Positions 1-7,338 are shown, counted from the first letter of the stretch. The stretch: DNA of 15,281 nt from an uncultured Veillonella sp. (GCA_900552715.1 USAV01000040.1:1-15281); one strand, 5' to 3'. Notes: generated from the sequence alone by a model not told the origin. Numbers and translations: made by a program.

Positions 1-1707
1 ACATCTGATACCTATTCTGTAGTAGCAGAAGAAGGGGATGTATATGTTAATGCAGGCGCTGATGGCAAACATCCAGGCACTCATGACTTAGTTGCTGTTG
101 GTAATGTAGGCCTTATCAACAAGGATTATGGCCGCGATCCAAACCATAATGAAGAACCGACGAATGTAGGTTTAGCTTTTACAACACCAAACTCTAGCCT
201 TACTGGTGCTGTCTTAAATGAATATGCTGAAAGCAATAAAAATCCTCATAATTCTGGTGCAGATATTTACCTACAAAATGGTGCTACTTGGAATAATGAG
301 TGGATTGGTATGGAGCGCCCTACACCTAAAAAAGAACGTCCATCAGGAGATAATGCAGCATACCTATACAAGGGAAGTAAGGTTCGCAATCTTGTAGGTG
401 GTGTTAACCCAACTGCAGCAGGTAATATTCACCCTATCGATGCGCGGCCTATAACAATTCAGAACTATAGCGGTTATGTGAATGCTATTTATAAATCTGG
501 CGTACCAGCAAGCGAAGATGGAAAAGGCCAAATCGTCGTTGAACATGCGGCGGATAATAGCCATATTACAATGAAAGGCGACCATTCCGGTAATACCATC
601 GACGATGCAAGCTACAAAAAGGATATTCAAGCATTAGCTAAGAAATTACAATACACAGGCAATGATAAGAAGCTTAGCACAACAGTTCAAATTAATGAAG
701 GCGTTACTACACCTAGTGCTGTAGCAGACCTAGGAGCAGATCATTTTGATTCTCAAGGTCATCTTATTGTAGATGATACAACAAAAGTTGTTCGTGCTAG
801 TGAATCATCACTCGTAGGTGGTACAAAATCGGCCCTTACTTCAACAGTTATGGCGTGGAAAAATAATACTAATGATTTACAACGTCGTTTAGGTGATCTT
901 CGTCTAGCTAATACAGATAAAGGAATATGGGCTAAATATATAGGTGGTAAATCTAAGATTACAGATGGTGCTGATGCACATATGACGTACAATGGCGTAC
1001 AAATCGGATATGATCATAAAGCCTCCAATGGCTGGATTTTCGGCGGTGCCCTAGATTACAGTACATCTAGTAACTCTTATGCCAACGGCAGTGGCGACGG
1101 TAAGCTTGGCGGTATAGCTTTATATGGTACAAAGCAACATGATGATGGTCGGTATATAGATATCATCGCTCGTGGTAATAGATTATCCAACGACTATAGC
1201 CTTAACTCTATGAGAGGCCAACGTTTGAATGGTAACTACCATACATTTGGTACATCCTTGAGTGCTGAATATGGCAAACGTATTAAAAAACAAAATGGTT
1301 TCTATATCGACCCTAGTGTAGAATTTATTCTAGGTCGTTTAAATGGTGTATCCTATGATGCAACTATTGCAGGCGGCGGATCCATGCATGTTAAATCTGA
1401 TGCTGTCAACTCTGCTGTAGGTAGACTTGGTATTGGTATTGGTAAAGAAACCGAAAAATCTAATATCTTTGCAAAACTAGCACTAGCTCATGAATTCTCT
1501 GGTAAATTGAATACTACATACTCTGCACCAGGTAATCCAACAGTACAAACAACTGTGGATTTAAAGGATACATGGCTTGATGCGGAAATCGGCGGTTCTT
1601 GGAGCGTTCGTCCTAGTACATATCTATATGGTACATTCACTAAAAACTTTGGTGCTACCATAGATAATACATGGCGTATCGATGCAGGGGTACGACATAA
1701 TTTTTAA
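1..1707 (+). CDS. Autotransporter (type V secretion), C-terminal part with outer-membrane beta-barrel; 5' end outside window
   Basis: The frame is open from base 1, so the gene starts upstream and the ATG at 310 is only internal. Bases 1 to about 920 encode the end of a passenger rich in Gly, Asn, Asp and Thr, with a helical linker-like stretch just before the barrel. From about base 922 (GIWAKY) to the stop there are some 262 residues of alternating polar/hydrophobic strands rich in Gly, Tyr and Asn, the size of a classical autotransporter barrel. The protein ends in RHNF, and a terminal Phe is the usual BAM recognition signal of outer-membrane proteins. Known of the family: the barrel inserts in the outer membrane and helps export the passenger. 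The passenger's function, such as adhesion, cannot be told from this fragment. The last 15 codons recur at 7235-7282. Confidence 0.9.
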   Translation, partial: TSDTYSVVAEEGDVYVNAGADGKHPGTHDLVAVGNVGLINKDYGRDPNHNEEPTNVGLAFTTPNSSLTGAVLNEYAESNKNPHNSGADIYLQNGATWNNEWIGMERPTPKKERPSGDNAAYLYKGSKVRNLVGGVNPTAAGNIHPIDARPITIQNYSGYVNAIYKSGVPASEDGKGQIVVEHAADNSHITMKGDHSGNTIDDASYKKDIQALAKKLQYTGNDKKLSTTVQINEGVTTPSAVADLGADHFDSQGHLIVDDTTKVVRASESSLVGGTKSALTSTVMAWKNNTNDLQRRLGDLRLANTDKGIWAKYIGGKSKITDGADAHMTYNGVQIGYDHKASNGWIFGGALDYSTSSNSYANGSGDGKLGGIALYGTKQHDDGRYIDIIARGNRLSNDYSLNSMRGQRLNGNYHTFGTSLSAEYGKRIKKQNGFYIDPSVEFILGRLNGVSYDATIAGGGSMHVKSDAVNSAVGRLGIGIGKETEKSNIFAKLALAHEFSGKLNTTYSAPGNPTVQTTVDLKDTWLDAEIGGSWSVRPSTYLYGTFTKNFGATIDNTWRIDAGVRHNF

Positions 1708-1717
1708 TTGAATACTT

Positions 1718-1756
1718 AACAACCTCTGTAGCATATCCTGTTACAGAGGTTGTTTT
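1718..1756 (+). terminator. Rho-independent terminator of the autotransporter gene
   Basis: A perfect 13-bp stem (AACAACCTCTGTA at 1718-1730 with its reverse complement at 1742-1754) encloses an 11-nt loop and runs into a short T tract. It starts 10 bases after the stop codon and closes the autotransporter transcript before the accessory module. Confidence 0.85.
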
Positions 1757-1825
1757 AATTATCGCCTAAATTGACTTATTTTATATCAAAATGTCGGTTA
1801 GTAATAAATCACAATAAATCTTATT

Positions 1826-1855
1826 AAAACATAATAAAACATAATAAAACATAAT
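1826..1855. repeat. Three tandem 10-bp repeats upstream of the HTH gene promoter
   Basis: AAAACATAAT occurs three times head to tail (1826-1835, 1836-1845, 1846-1855). Just before it, AATAAATC occurs at 1803-1810 and 1813-1820, also 10 bp apart. A one-helical-turn period directly upstream of the predicted -35 box suggests binding sites on one DNA face or an A-rich UP element. Self-binding by the HTH protein encoded downstream is an inference. Confidence 0.5.
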
Positions 1856-1858
1856 CTT

Positions 1859-1887
1859 TTGTATTGAGTGGTTAAATTTAGTATGAT
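1859..1887 (+). promoter_or_regulatory. Predicted promoter of the HTH-methyltransferase operon
   Basis: A -35-like TTGTAT (1859-1864) and a -10 box TATGAT (1882-1887, one mismatch to consensus) are separated by 17 bases. Transcription would start near 1894, about 25 bases before the ATG at 1919. The -35 is weak, which fits a regulated promoter; the three 10-bp repeats lie immediately upstream. Confidence 0.5.
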
Positions 1888-1918
1888 ACTATATCAATAT
1901 ATGAAAGAGGTGGTTGTT

Positions 1919-2116
1919 ATGGCAGTTGAACGTTGGGTATCAATGGATGAAATTTGTGATCATATGGGCGTAAGTAGAGATACAATAAAAAAAATGATAA
2001 AATTACAGAACATGCCTGCTTATAAATTTGATAGAAAATGGAAGTTTAAAATAAGTGAAGTAGATACTTGGTTACATGAAACATATTGCTTAAATAGTAG
2101 GAATGAGGGTAAGTAA
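1919..2116 (+). CDS. Excisionase/MerR-like helix-turn-helix DNA-binding protein
   Basis: A 65-residue protein that is almost entirely one winged HTH domain of the excisionase (HTH_17-like) family. It shows an opening Trp (RWVS), an 'EICDHMGVSRDTIKKM' recognition segment, then 'PAYKFDRKWKFKISEVDTWL', which matches the family pattern of Pro, Lys/Arg, KWKF and a final Trp-Leu. The frame is open from 1868, but the ATG at 1919 is preferred because a GAGGTGG ribosome binding site precedes it by about 7 bases and the domain begins there. Its stop (TAA, 2114-2116) abuts the methyltransferase ATG, so the two are translationally coupled. Proteins of this type often sit before methyltransferases or in mobile elements. 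A role as control protein of the module is inferred; excisionase activity is unlikely without an integrase. Confidence 0.8.
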   Translation: MAVERWVSMDEICDHMGVSRDTIKKMIKLQNMPAYKFDRKWKFKISEVDTWLHETYCLNSRNEGK

Positions 2117-3700
2117 ATGTTAAAAACAATTGACTTATTTGCAGGCGCCGGAGGATTAAGCCTTGGGTTTGAAATGACTGGAAAGTTTAAAGTATTAGCT
2201 GCGGCTGAAATTAATAAAAATGCACAAGCTACATATAAAAAAAATATTGTTGAAGGTAAACCTACATTTACAATGATTGAAGATATCAACGGATATGATT
2301 TTATGGAATTAAATGAAAAATTAGGTGGTATTGATGTAGTAATAGGTGGCCCCCCATGTCAAGGTTTTTCAAATGCTAATAGACAGAAAAATCATTTAAT
2401 TAGTATGAATAATAGTTTAGTTAAAGAATTTTTTAGAGCTATAAAAGAAATCAAACCTAAAGCATTTGTAATGGAAAATGTGAGTATGCTTAGATCAGAC
2501 ACTCACCGATTTTATGAATCAATCAGTGATAATGAAGAGATAGATGCGCTAATTGAGGATGGATTTGATATTCCTAAAAGACTAGATTCTCTATTTATAA
2601 CAAATGAAAAATTTGAGAACATTGATTATACAATGATTGATGATATATGCCTTAACAGATTTTTAATTCCAATTGAGATTTTTAAATTATTAAATATACT
2701 ATATAAGAATTTATCGAATGAAAGAAGATTAGTGCGATTTTTGGAAAAAAATAGGTTGGGGTTAATTAGAAGAATTACAATCTTTCTTGATGAAGAGATA
2801 GATGCTTCTATTAAATTTAGATTACAAGCTATTTGTGATTCATTAACTAACAATAATATTGAGAACAAATTAAACTCTATTGAGTATATTGTTAATCTTC
2901 AGAAAGTAATTCATACGATACAAGAGATAAAGAATAATGGATTGATAGGTAAATTTGAAATTAAGGGGGATTCTCATTTAATATTTAAGGTGAATTCATA
3001 TTCTGTAATAGATTATATAAATGCTATTTTAGGTGGTGAATATAGTCAAATAGGTTCAACTGTTAATGCGGAATGGTTTGGGGTGCCTCAAACTCGTAGA
3101 CGATATATAGTTATAGGTATTAGAAAGGATTTATATCCTAACATAAACCCATCACTTCCTGGAAATCCTGATACTCTAAATATAAATACTGTAGAAGATG
3201 CGATAATGGATTTAGTTTCTTATGAAGCTGGGTATGAAAAAGATTACAAAGAGATCCCTTATAACTCTGAAGATATTCTAAGTGATTATGCTAATATGAT
3301 GAGACAGGGGAGTGAGACCGTTAAAAACCATATAACTACAAAAACCTCTGAATTGGCATTGAAACGTTTTGAAGCAATTAAACCTGGTCAAAATTTTCAT
3401 AGTCTTTCCGAAAATATGAAAAATACATATACAAAACCTGAAAGAACTCAAAATACAATTTATTTACGACTTAAATTAAATGAACCTTCAGGTACCGTTG
3501 TTAATGTAAGAAAATCTATGTGGATTCATCCTATTTTAAATCGAGGGCTAACAGTTAGAGAGGCTGCAAGACTCCAATCATTTCCTGATAAATTTGGATT
3601 TGTAGGAACTAAAGATTCACAATTTCAACAAGTAGGAAATGCAGTCCCTCCATTATTAGCGAAAGCTATAGCACAACAAATATTAAATTATATATTATAA
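2117..3700 (+). CDS. DNA (cytosine-5) methyltransferase with large internal insert
   Basis: Transfers methyl from SAM to C5 of cytosine in a specific DNA sequence. All core motifs are visible: motif I DLFAGAGGLSLGFE (residues 6-19), acidic E32 of motif II, catalytic GGPPCQGFSNANR with Cys81, motif VI MENV (119-122), motif VIII QTRRR (325-329), and motifs IX-X from about RGLTVREAARLQSFPD (476-491) to QQVGNAVPPLLAKAI (504-518). The target-recognition domain should be about residues 340-460. At 527 residues it is longer than most single-chain enzymes. The extra length lies between motifs VI and VIII (about 125-315), normally a few dozen residues, and is Lys/Asn/Ile-rich and mostly helical. The start directly follows the HTH stop, with GAGGGTAAG as ribosome binding site. 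Codons are A/T-rich with many AGA Arg codons, unlike the CGT-using neighbours, suggesting transfer. The methylated sequence cannot be predicted. Confidence 0.95.
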   Translation: MLKTIDLFAGAGGLSLGFEMTGKFKVLAAAEINKNAQATYKKNIVEGKPTFTMIEDINGYDFMELNEKLGGIDVVIGGPPCQGFSNANRQKNHLISMNNSLVKEFFRAIKEIKPKAFVMENVSMLRSDTHRFYESISDNEEIDALIEDGFDIPKRLDSLFITNEKFENIDYTMIDDICLNRFLIPIEIFKLLNILYKNLSNERRLVRFLEKNRLGLIRRITIFLDEEIDASIKFRLQAICDSLTNNNIENKLNSIEYIVNLQKVIHTIQEIKNNGLIGKFEIKGDSHLIFKVNSYSVIDYINAILGGEYSQIGSTVNAEWFGVPQTRRRYIVIGIRKDLYPNINPSLPGNPDTLNINTVEDAIMDLVSYEAGYEKDYKEIPYNSEDILSDYANMMRQGSETVKNHITTKTSELALKRFEAIKPGQNFHSLSENMKNTYTKPERTQNTIYLRLKLNEPSGTVVNVRKSMWIHPILNRGLTVREAARLQSFPDKFGFVGTKDSQFQQVGNAVPPLLAKAIAQQILNYIL

Positions 3701-3706
3701 AGTCAA

Positions 3707-3752
3707 AATAATATCCATCAAAATTAATGATATTTGATGGATATTATTTTTT
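3707..3752 (+). terminator. Strong terminator between methyltransferase and GHKL operons
   Basis: A perfect 16-bp stem (AATAATATCCATCAAA at 3707-3722 with its complement at 3733-3748), a 10-nt loop and a following T run. It begins 7 bases after the methyltransferase stop, so the downstream genes are expected to depend largely on their own promoter. Confidence 0.85.
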
Positions 3753-3769
3753 TATTTTTCGAATATATA

Positions 3770-3784
3770 ACAAATATTATTTGT
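3770..3784. promoter_or_regulatory. 15-bp palindrome, candidate operator of the GHKL operon
   Basis: ACAAATA-T-TATTTGT is a perfect palindrome ending 4 bases before the predicted -35 box. GAATATATA also occurs on each side (3761-3769 and 3791-3799), 30 bp apart. Position suggests a regulator site, but the region is so A/T-rich that chance is possible. Confidence 0.35.
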
Positions 3785-3788
3785 ATAT

Positions 3789-3817
3789 TTGAATATATAG
3801 AATATATATGTTATATT
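3789..3817 (+). promoter_or_regulatory. Predicted strong promoter of the 78-aa / GHKL / 255-aa operon
   Basis: TTGAAT (3789-3794), a 17-base spacer, and an extended -10 TG-T-TATATT (3809-3817). The -35 matches 4 of 6 consensus bases and the -10 matches 5 of 6. The start would be near 3824, about 32 bases before the ATG at 3856. It lies behind a strong terminator, giving the operon independent expression. Confidence 0.6.
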
Positions 3818-3855
3818 TTTAGTATAAGTTTCGTTAAAAAAGGGTTGTCATAAAA

Positions 3856-4092
3856 ATGAAAAAAGATAAGGAATCAAAAAGAGATAAATTTGTTAGATTA
3901 GCAGAGGCAAGAACTAATAAAATTATTGACATGTTACAGTTACTAGGAAATTGTTCAAATACAAGTACGTACAGTTACACACAATCAGATGTCGATAAAA
4001 TCTTCAGTACTATAGAGTCAGAGGTGAGGGAGGTAAAAAAGAAATTTAATAAAACTGAAAGTAAGAAAGGTGCTCGTTTTTCTTTAGATTAA
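3856..4092 (+). CDS. Small charged protein of unknown function, first gene of GHKL operon
   Basis: 78 residues, very rich in Lys, Arg and Glu, predicted as two helices joined by a Ser/Thr/Tyr-rich turn ('NCSNTSTYSYTQSDVDKIF', residues about 35-53). No signal peptide, membrane segment or metal motif. The first helix 'KFVRLAEARTNKIIDMLQLLGN' looks amphipathic. I have an impression that similar short proteins occur beside defence-type ATPases, but I cannot name the family. An AAGGG about 11 bases before the ATG is a slightly distant ribosome binding site. The stop lies 14 bases before the GHKL ATG. A role as adaptor or regulator of the ATPase is inferred from position only. Confidence 0.75.
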   Translation: MKKDKESKRDKFVRLAEARTNKIIDMLQLLGNCSNTSTYSYTQSDVDKIFSTIESEVREVKKKFNKTESKKGARFSLD

Positions 4093-4106
4093 AGGGGGAT
4101 TAATTG

Positions 4107-6407
4107 ATGAATAAGATGACGGCAATACCTCAAAATTATAAAAATAATGTTGAATGGATTTTAGGTGCCTATGAAGATGCTGGTGTAACATTTCCCAATG
4201 GTTTTCAAAAGGATGCAATTCAAAATGCAGTTGGCGCAAGAAAAACAAATAAATGGAAGAATTGGTCTTGCAATATATCCGTTTGTAAAACTGATAAAGG
4301 CGAATTTGTTATAGTAGAAGACTCGGGGACTATGGGGTTAACTGGAGCGAATATTCCAGCTGAAGAGATTAATAAATTAATGGCAGCAGGTGAGACACTT
4401 GATTCAACACAACGTTTAGCACGGTTTACATCAATGTTTAACTCCGGCGGTAATGCTACAGGGGGAGGTTTGTTCGGGGCTGGAAAGAGTGTTTATTCAG
4501 TGGCTTCAAATACGTATACATATTATTTTGACTCATTAAGAGAAGATGGGTTATATGTTGCGAATATGAATAAGTGTGGACAGGTTCAATCTGTAGCACT
4601 TGAAAATGATGAAGCTAAAAATTTTATTTATGACTATACTGGGCTTGCTCCAAAACAAAATGTAGGTACTCGTGTAATTATAGAATCTCCTAAAAAAGAA
4701 TTAGTTGAATCTATATCTAATGGAGATATAGTTTCATATATTCAAGAATCTTGGTGGCTAATAATTAAGCGATTAGATGAGGGGGCTTCTATTTCTGTAA
4801 ACGGGGAAATGGTTAAAGTGCCATCAGAACCTTTTAACGTTGAGCATATTTTTGAATTACAAAATTCTGAAAAATATATGGACGGTTATAGAGTAAAACA
4901 TTTTGGATTATATGTTTCTGATACCAAAGATAGTATGTGGCATGGAATCTCTTACTATAGAAAAGGAATGAAGATTGGGGACGTCGATCTAAAGGATATC
5001 CCCGAGAAAATAAATAAAAAATTTTGGGGATATATTGAAGTTGATGAGGCGTGGGAAGATGGGCTCTCTGAAATCGAAGATAGAGTTCATTTTGGTGTCA
5101 GTAAAGGTAAAAAGAACTCTAAGTCGTATCAAAATTTAAAAGCGTTTTGTAATCAAATGGTTCAATCTCTGCTAATTAAATGGGGATATATTAAAAACCA
5201 AGAGTATGAAGATAAAAAGTTAAAAGATAACCTTACCAAAATTGCAGAAGAGTTACAGGATCTGTTTGGTAAATTAGGATATGAAAATTTAGGTATAGGA
5301 CCTAAAAAACCTGATTTTGATGTACGTTGGCAAGATATTAAATATCCGGCTAAGGGGAGTGAGCAGGTTACCAGCGGTGACGAAATTAAATTTTCGATGA
5401 GAATTACAAGCTCATATACAATTGATAAAAAATTTGCTTATTCCTTATATGTATTAAGTCCTGATTCGGGTGAAATTATTTCATATATTGATAAAGATGA
5501 AATAATTATTAAACCTAGTGATGTCTTTAAAAAAGAATTTTCTCATGTTATAAATCCTGATAGTTCGCTACGATACTCCGAAAATAGAATTATATTATCT
5601 GTAAAGGTTATTGGTAGTGGTAAGGAAAAAAAGAAAGAGCTTCCATATTTTTATGATATTAATAAACCTGATAATACTAGGGAGTTAGTTAGCCTTTCAT
5701 TACATGAATGTACATTTCCTATAGAGGGTAGCCGTAGAGTAAATTTCGATGATTCAATTACAAATGTTTGTTATAGAATTGAGAATAAAAGAAATTATAC
5801 ATTGAATTATAAACTTAATATTAGTATTCACAATGTAATGGATAATGCTTCTAAGATTACTGATGTTGGTTCATTTTCTGGAATACTAAATCCATTCGAA
5901 GAAGTTTTTACACCCTATATAGATCATATTACTTTTGCACGTAATATTTATGAGAAATATTTAAATGAGGGAATGATACAATTAAGAGCTAGATTAATTG
6001 CTAATGAGGACGATGAACAGTTTGAAAAAGGTGATAAAATTACTTCATATAATCTAAATATTTATTTGAATATGGATGATAAGAATGGACAAAATGATGC
6101 ATTTGAAGTTCAAAGTATCGATGCTCCTGAAAATTATAGACGTGCATGGAATCAGCCTGGTGCAAATCGAACAATATATTTAAATATAGGACATGCAGCT
6201 TATCATAATATGGAGACATACCCTGATTTACAGATGGCATATCTTCGTGAGCAAATGTTAAAACAATATGTATTGCTATATTTATCTGAAGGTAGATATG
6301 ATATGTTTGGTGATATAGATAATAATTTTTTAAACTTAGAACCTCAAGAGGCCGCAGAACAAGTTCTTGAAAAAATTGAAAAGATTTATCATAAAAGTCT
6401 AGAGTAG
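4107..6407 (+). CDS. GHKL (MutL/MORC/Hsp90-type) ATPase of a putative DNA-modification-linked defence system
   Basis: A 766-residue protein with an N-terminal GHKL ATP-binding fold. Numbered from the ATG at 4107, it has an N-box-like DAIQNA with Asn40, which would hold Mg-ATP; a G1-type EDSGTMGLTG (71-80); a glycine-rich lid GGGLFGAGKS (119-128); and a later GTR motif (187-189). A transducer-like alpha/beta part follows to about 360, a helical stretch to about 395, then two beta-rich domains (about 400-520 and 525-660). A C-terminal helical region starts at 'TIYLNIGHAAYHNM' (about 689-702). The ATG at 4107 is preferred to the TTG at 4104 because GGGGG ends 8 bases before it. Known of the family: such ATPases dimerise on ATP binding and clamp or remodel DNA, and MutL/MORC-like members occur in restriction-modification loci. 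No PD-(D/E)XK, HNH or helicase motif is visible. A/T-rich codons match the methyltransferase. Confidence 0.85.
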   Translation: MNKMTAIPQNYKNNVEWILGAYEDAGVTFPNGFQKDAIQNAVGARKTNKWKNWSCNISVCKTDKGEFVIVEDSGTMGLTGANIPAEEINKLMAAGETLDSTQRLARFTSMFNSGGNATGGGLFGAGKSVYSVASNTYTYYFDSLREDGLYVANMNKCGQVQSVALENDEAKNFIYDYTGLAPKQNVGTRVIIESPKKELVESISNGDIVSYIQESWWLIIKRLDEGASISVNGEMVKVPSEPFNVEHIFELQNSEKYMDGYRVKHFGLYVSDTKDSMWHGISYYRKGMKIGDVDLKDIPEKINKKFWGYIEVDEAWEDGLSEIEDRVHFGVSKGKKNSKSYQNLKAFCNQMVQSLLIKWGYIKNQEYEDKKLKDNLTKIAEELQDLFGKLGYENLGIGPKKPDFDVRWQDIKYPAKGSEQVTSGDEIKFSMRITSSYTIDKKFAYSLYVLSPDSGEIISYIDKDEIIIKPSDVFKKEFSHVINPDSSLRYSENRIILSVKVIGSGKEKKKELPYFYDINKPDNTRELVSLSLHECTFPIEGSRRVNFDDSITNVCYRIENKRNYTLNYKLNISIHNVMDNASKITDVGSFSGILNPFEEVFTPYIDHITFARNIYEKYLNEGMIQLRARLIANEDDEQFEKGDKITSYNLNIYLNMDDKNGQNDAFEVQSIDAPENYRRAWNQPGANRTIYLNIGHAAYHNMETYPDLQMAYLREQMLKQYVLLYLSEGRYDMFGDIDNNFLNLEPQEAAEQVLEKIEKIYHKSLE

Positions 6408-6416
6408 GTGTTGCAA

Positions 6417-7184
6417 ATGGGACATATAGTTAGGTTGGTGGATGGGCATCTTGTATATGATGGCTTACTGTCATCACAAGAGAAAGCTACTGTTGATGAG
6501 ATTTTAGAAACACTCCAAAAAGAAATACCTATTATTGAAGAAGATTTATTTCAAGAATATGGTAAAAATGTATTATACAAATACAATTTAGGCCTATTTC
6601 TTGGTGAACTATTAGAACGATATAATATATCAGTAACAGATCGTCGAAGATTTTGGGATGAAATTAAAACTTTAGCTACTAAGGAAAATCGGAAAAGAAA
6701 TGAAGGAGCTAAATCTGTAACAAGAAGTTTTTATCAACAATGTTATATCTTAGCACAGCAAGAAGTAGAGGTTGTTAAAAAGCTGAGCTGGCGTCAATGG
6801 CAAGATATTTTAGATCGAGTGGGGAATAGGGAAGACTCTCGTATATTTGAGTGGATAAAAAGTTTGGATGAAAAAATCCGAGAAGATGATTGGCGAGAGT
6901 TTGAAAAAGCATTGCATCTTTATTTAAAAGATAAAGATACAAGTGTATTTAGCCGATCTGAGCTATTTGAAATATATGATTCTATTATGCTTATGTGCAA
7001 AAAATGGAGACAACTCTTTAAAGTATTCGAGGTTAGTCATCCAAAATCTGCAAAAATTAAATCTAAGGCAATGTGGGCAAAAAAATACTATAAATTATGC
7101 TTTAAGAAAAAAAAGGAAGAACGCTTGAGAACTATTACAGATGAAATTTGTGATATAGCATTCAAAGAACTTATGGAGTATTAA
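6417..7184 (+). CDS. Uncharacterised 255-aa helical protein, last gene of GHKL operon
   Basis: Mostly alpha-helical, rich in Lys, Glu, Arg and Trp, with no signal peptide or membrane segment. The most distinctive stretches are 'YNLGLFLGELLERYNIS' followed by 'DRRRFWDEIKTLATKE', then 'LSWRQWQDILDR', and 'EDDWREFEKALHLYL'. The LSWRQW segment faintly recalls the N-terminal domain of DUF1016/YhcG proteins, but their C-terminal nuclease domain is absent and I do not assign it. The frame is open from a GTG at 6408; the ATG at 6417 is preferred because AGGTG, overlapping the end of the GHKL stop, lies about 6 bases before it. Tight coupling to the ATPase implies shared function. It could be the effector, a specificity factor or a structural partner; I see no catalytic motif. 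Confidence 0.75.
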   Translation: MGHIVRLVDGHLVYDGLLSSQEKATVDEILETLQKEIPIIEEDLFQEYGKNVLYKYNLGLFLGELLERYNISVTDRRRFWDEIKTLATKENRKRNEGAKSVTRSFYQQCYILAQQEVEVVKKLSWRQWQDILDRVGNREDSRIFEWIKSLDEKIREDDWREFEKALHLYLKDKDTSVFSRSELFEIYDSIMLMCKKWRQLFKVFEVSHPKSAKIKSKAMWAKKYYKLCFKKKKEERLRTITDEICDIAFKELMEY

Positions 7185-7213
7185 TATATCTTGTGAAATT
7201 TATATTGATACTG

Positions 7214-7282
7214 ACGAAAAATGCTTATGAAATTATAGATAATACATGGCGTATCGATGCAGGCGTTAGACATAACTTTTAA
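7214..7282 (+). pseudogene. Remnant: last 22 codons of a second autotransporter gene
   Basis: In frame from 7214 the sequence reads TKN, six diverged codons, then 'DNTWRIDAGVRHNF' and a stop. The intact gene upstream ends in TKNFGATIDNTWRIDAGVRHNF. Bases 7235-7263 are identical to 1660-1688. After that the copies differ at GGC/GGG, GTT/GTA, AGA/CGA and AAC/AAT, all silent. Silent-only divergence shows this was the end of a separate functional paralogue, not a fresh duplication. Everything upstream of about 7214 is missing, replaced by the accessory module. No start or promoter remains, so it is not expected to be expressed. Confidence 0.85.
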
Positions 7283-7294
7283 TTAGGCATATCA

Positions 7295-7338
7295 AAACTC
7301 TGTAGTAGCTTTAAATCGAGCTGCTACAGAGTTTTTTT
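7295..7338 (+). terminator. Terminator of the lost autotransporter, now behind the GHKL operon
   Basis: A 16-bp stem with one G-U pair (AAACTCTGTAGTAGCT at 7295-7310; AGCTGCTACAGAGTTT at 7319-7334), an 8-nt loop and a run of seven T. Its core (ctctgta/tacagag) resembles the terminator at 1718-1756, as expected of paralogous genes. It probably now ends the GHKL operon transcript. Confidence 0.9.

Noticed and set aside
1868..1918. Upstream extension of the HTH protein to base 1868
   Set aside because: It would begin within the predicted promoter, before the expected transcript start, and lacks a ribosome binding site; the ATG at 1919 has a good one and starts the domain.
6943..7128. 61-codon open frame inside the 255-aa gene
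   Set aside because: Shadow of the longer gene in another frame, without a start signal.
6417..7184. DUF1016/YhcG nuclease assignment for the 255-aa protein
   Set aside because: Only a short LSWRQW-like stretch resembles that family and the C-terminal PD-(D/E)XK nuclease part is missing.
1858..7213. Prophage or integrative element
   Set aside because: Despite the excisionase-like HTH, there is no integrase, phage structural gene, replication gene or tRNA attachment site. The tRNA-Arg at 8804 is outside and has no repeated 3' end in the window.
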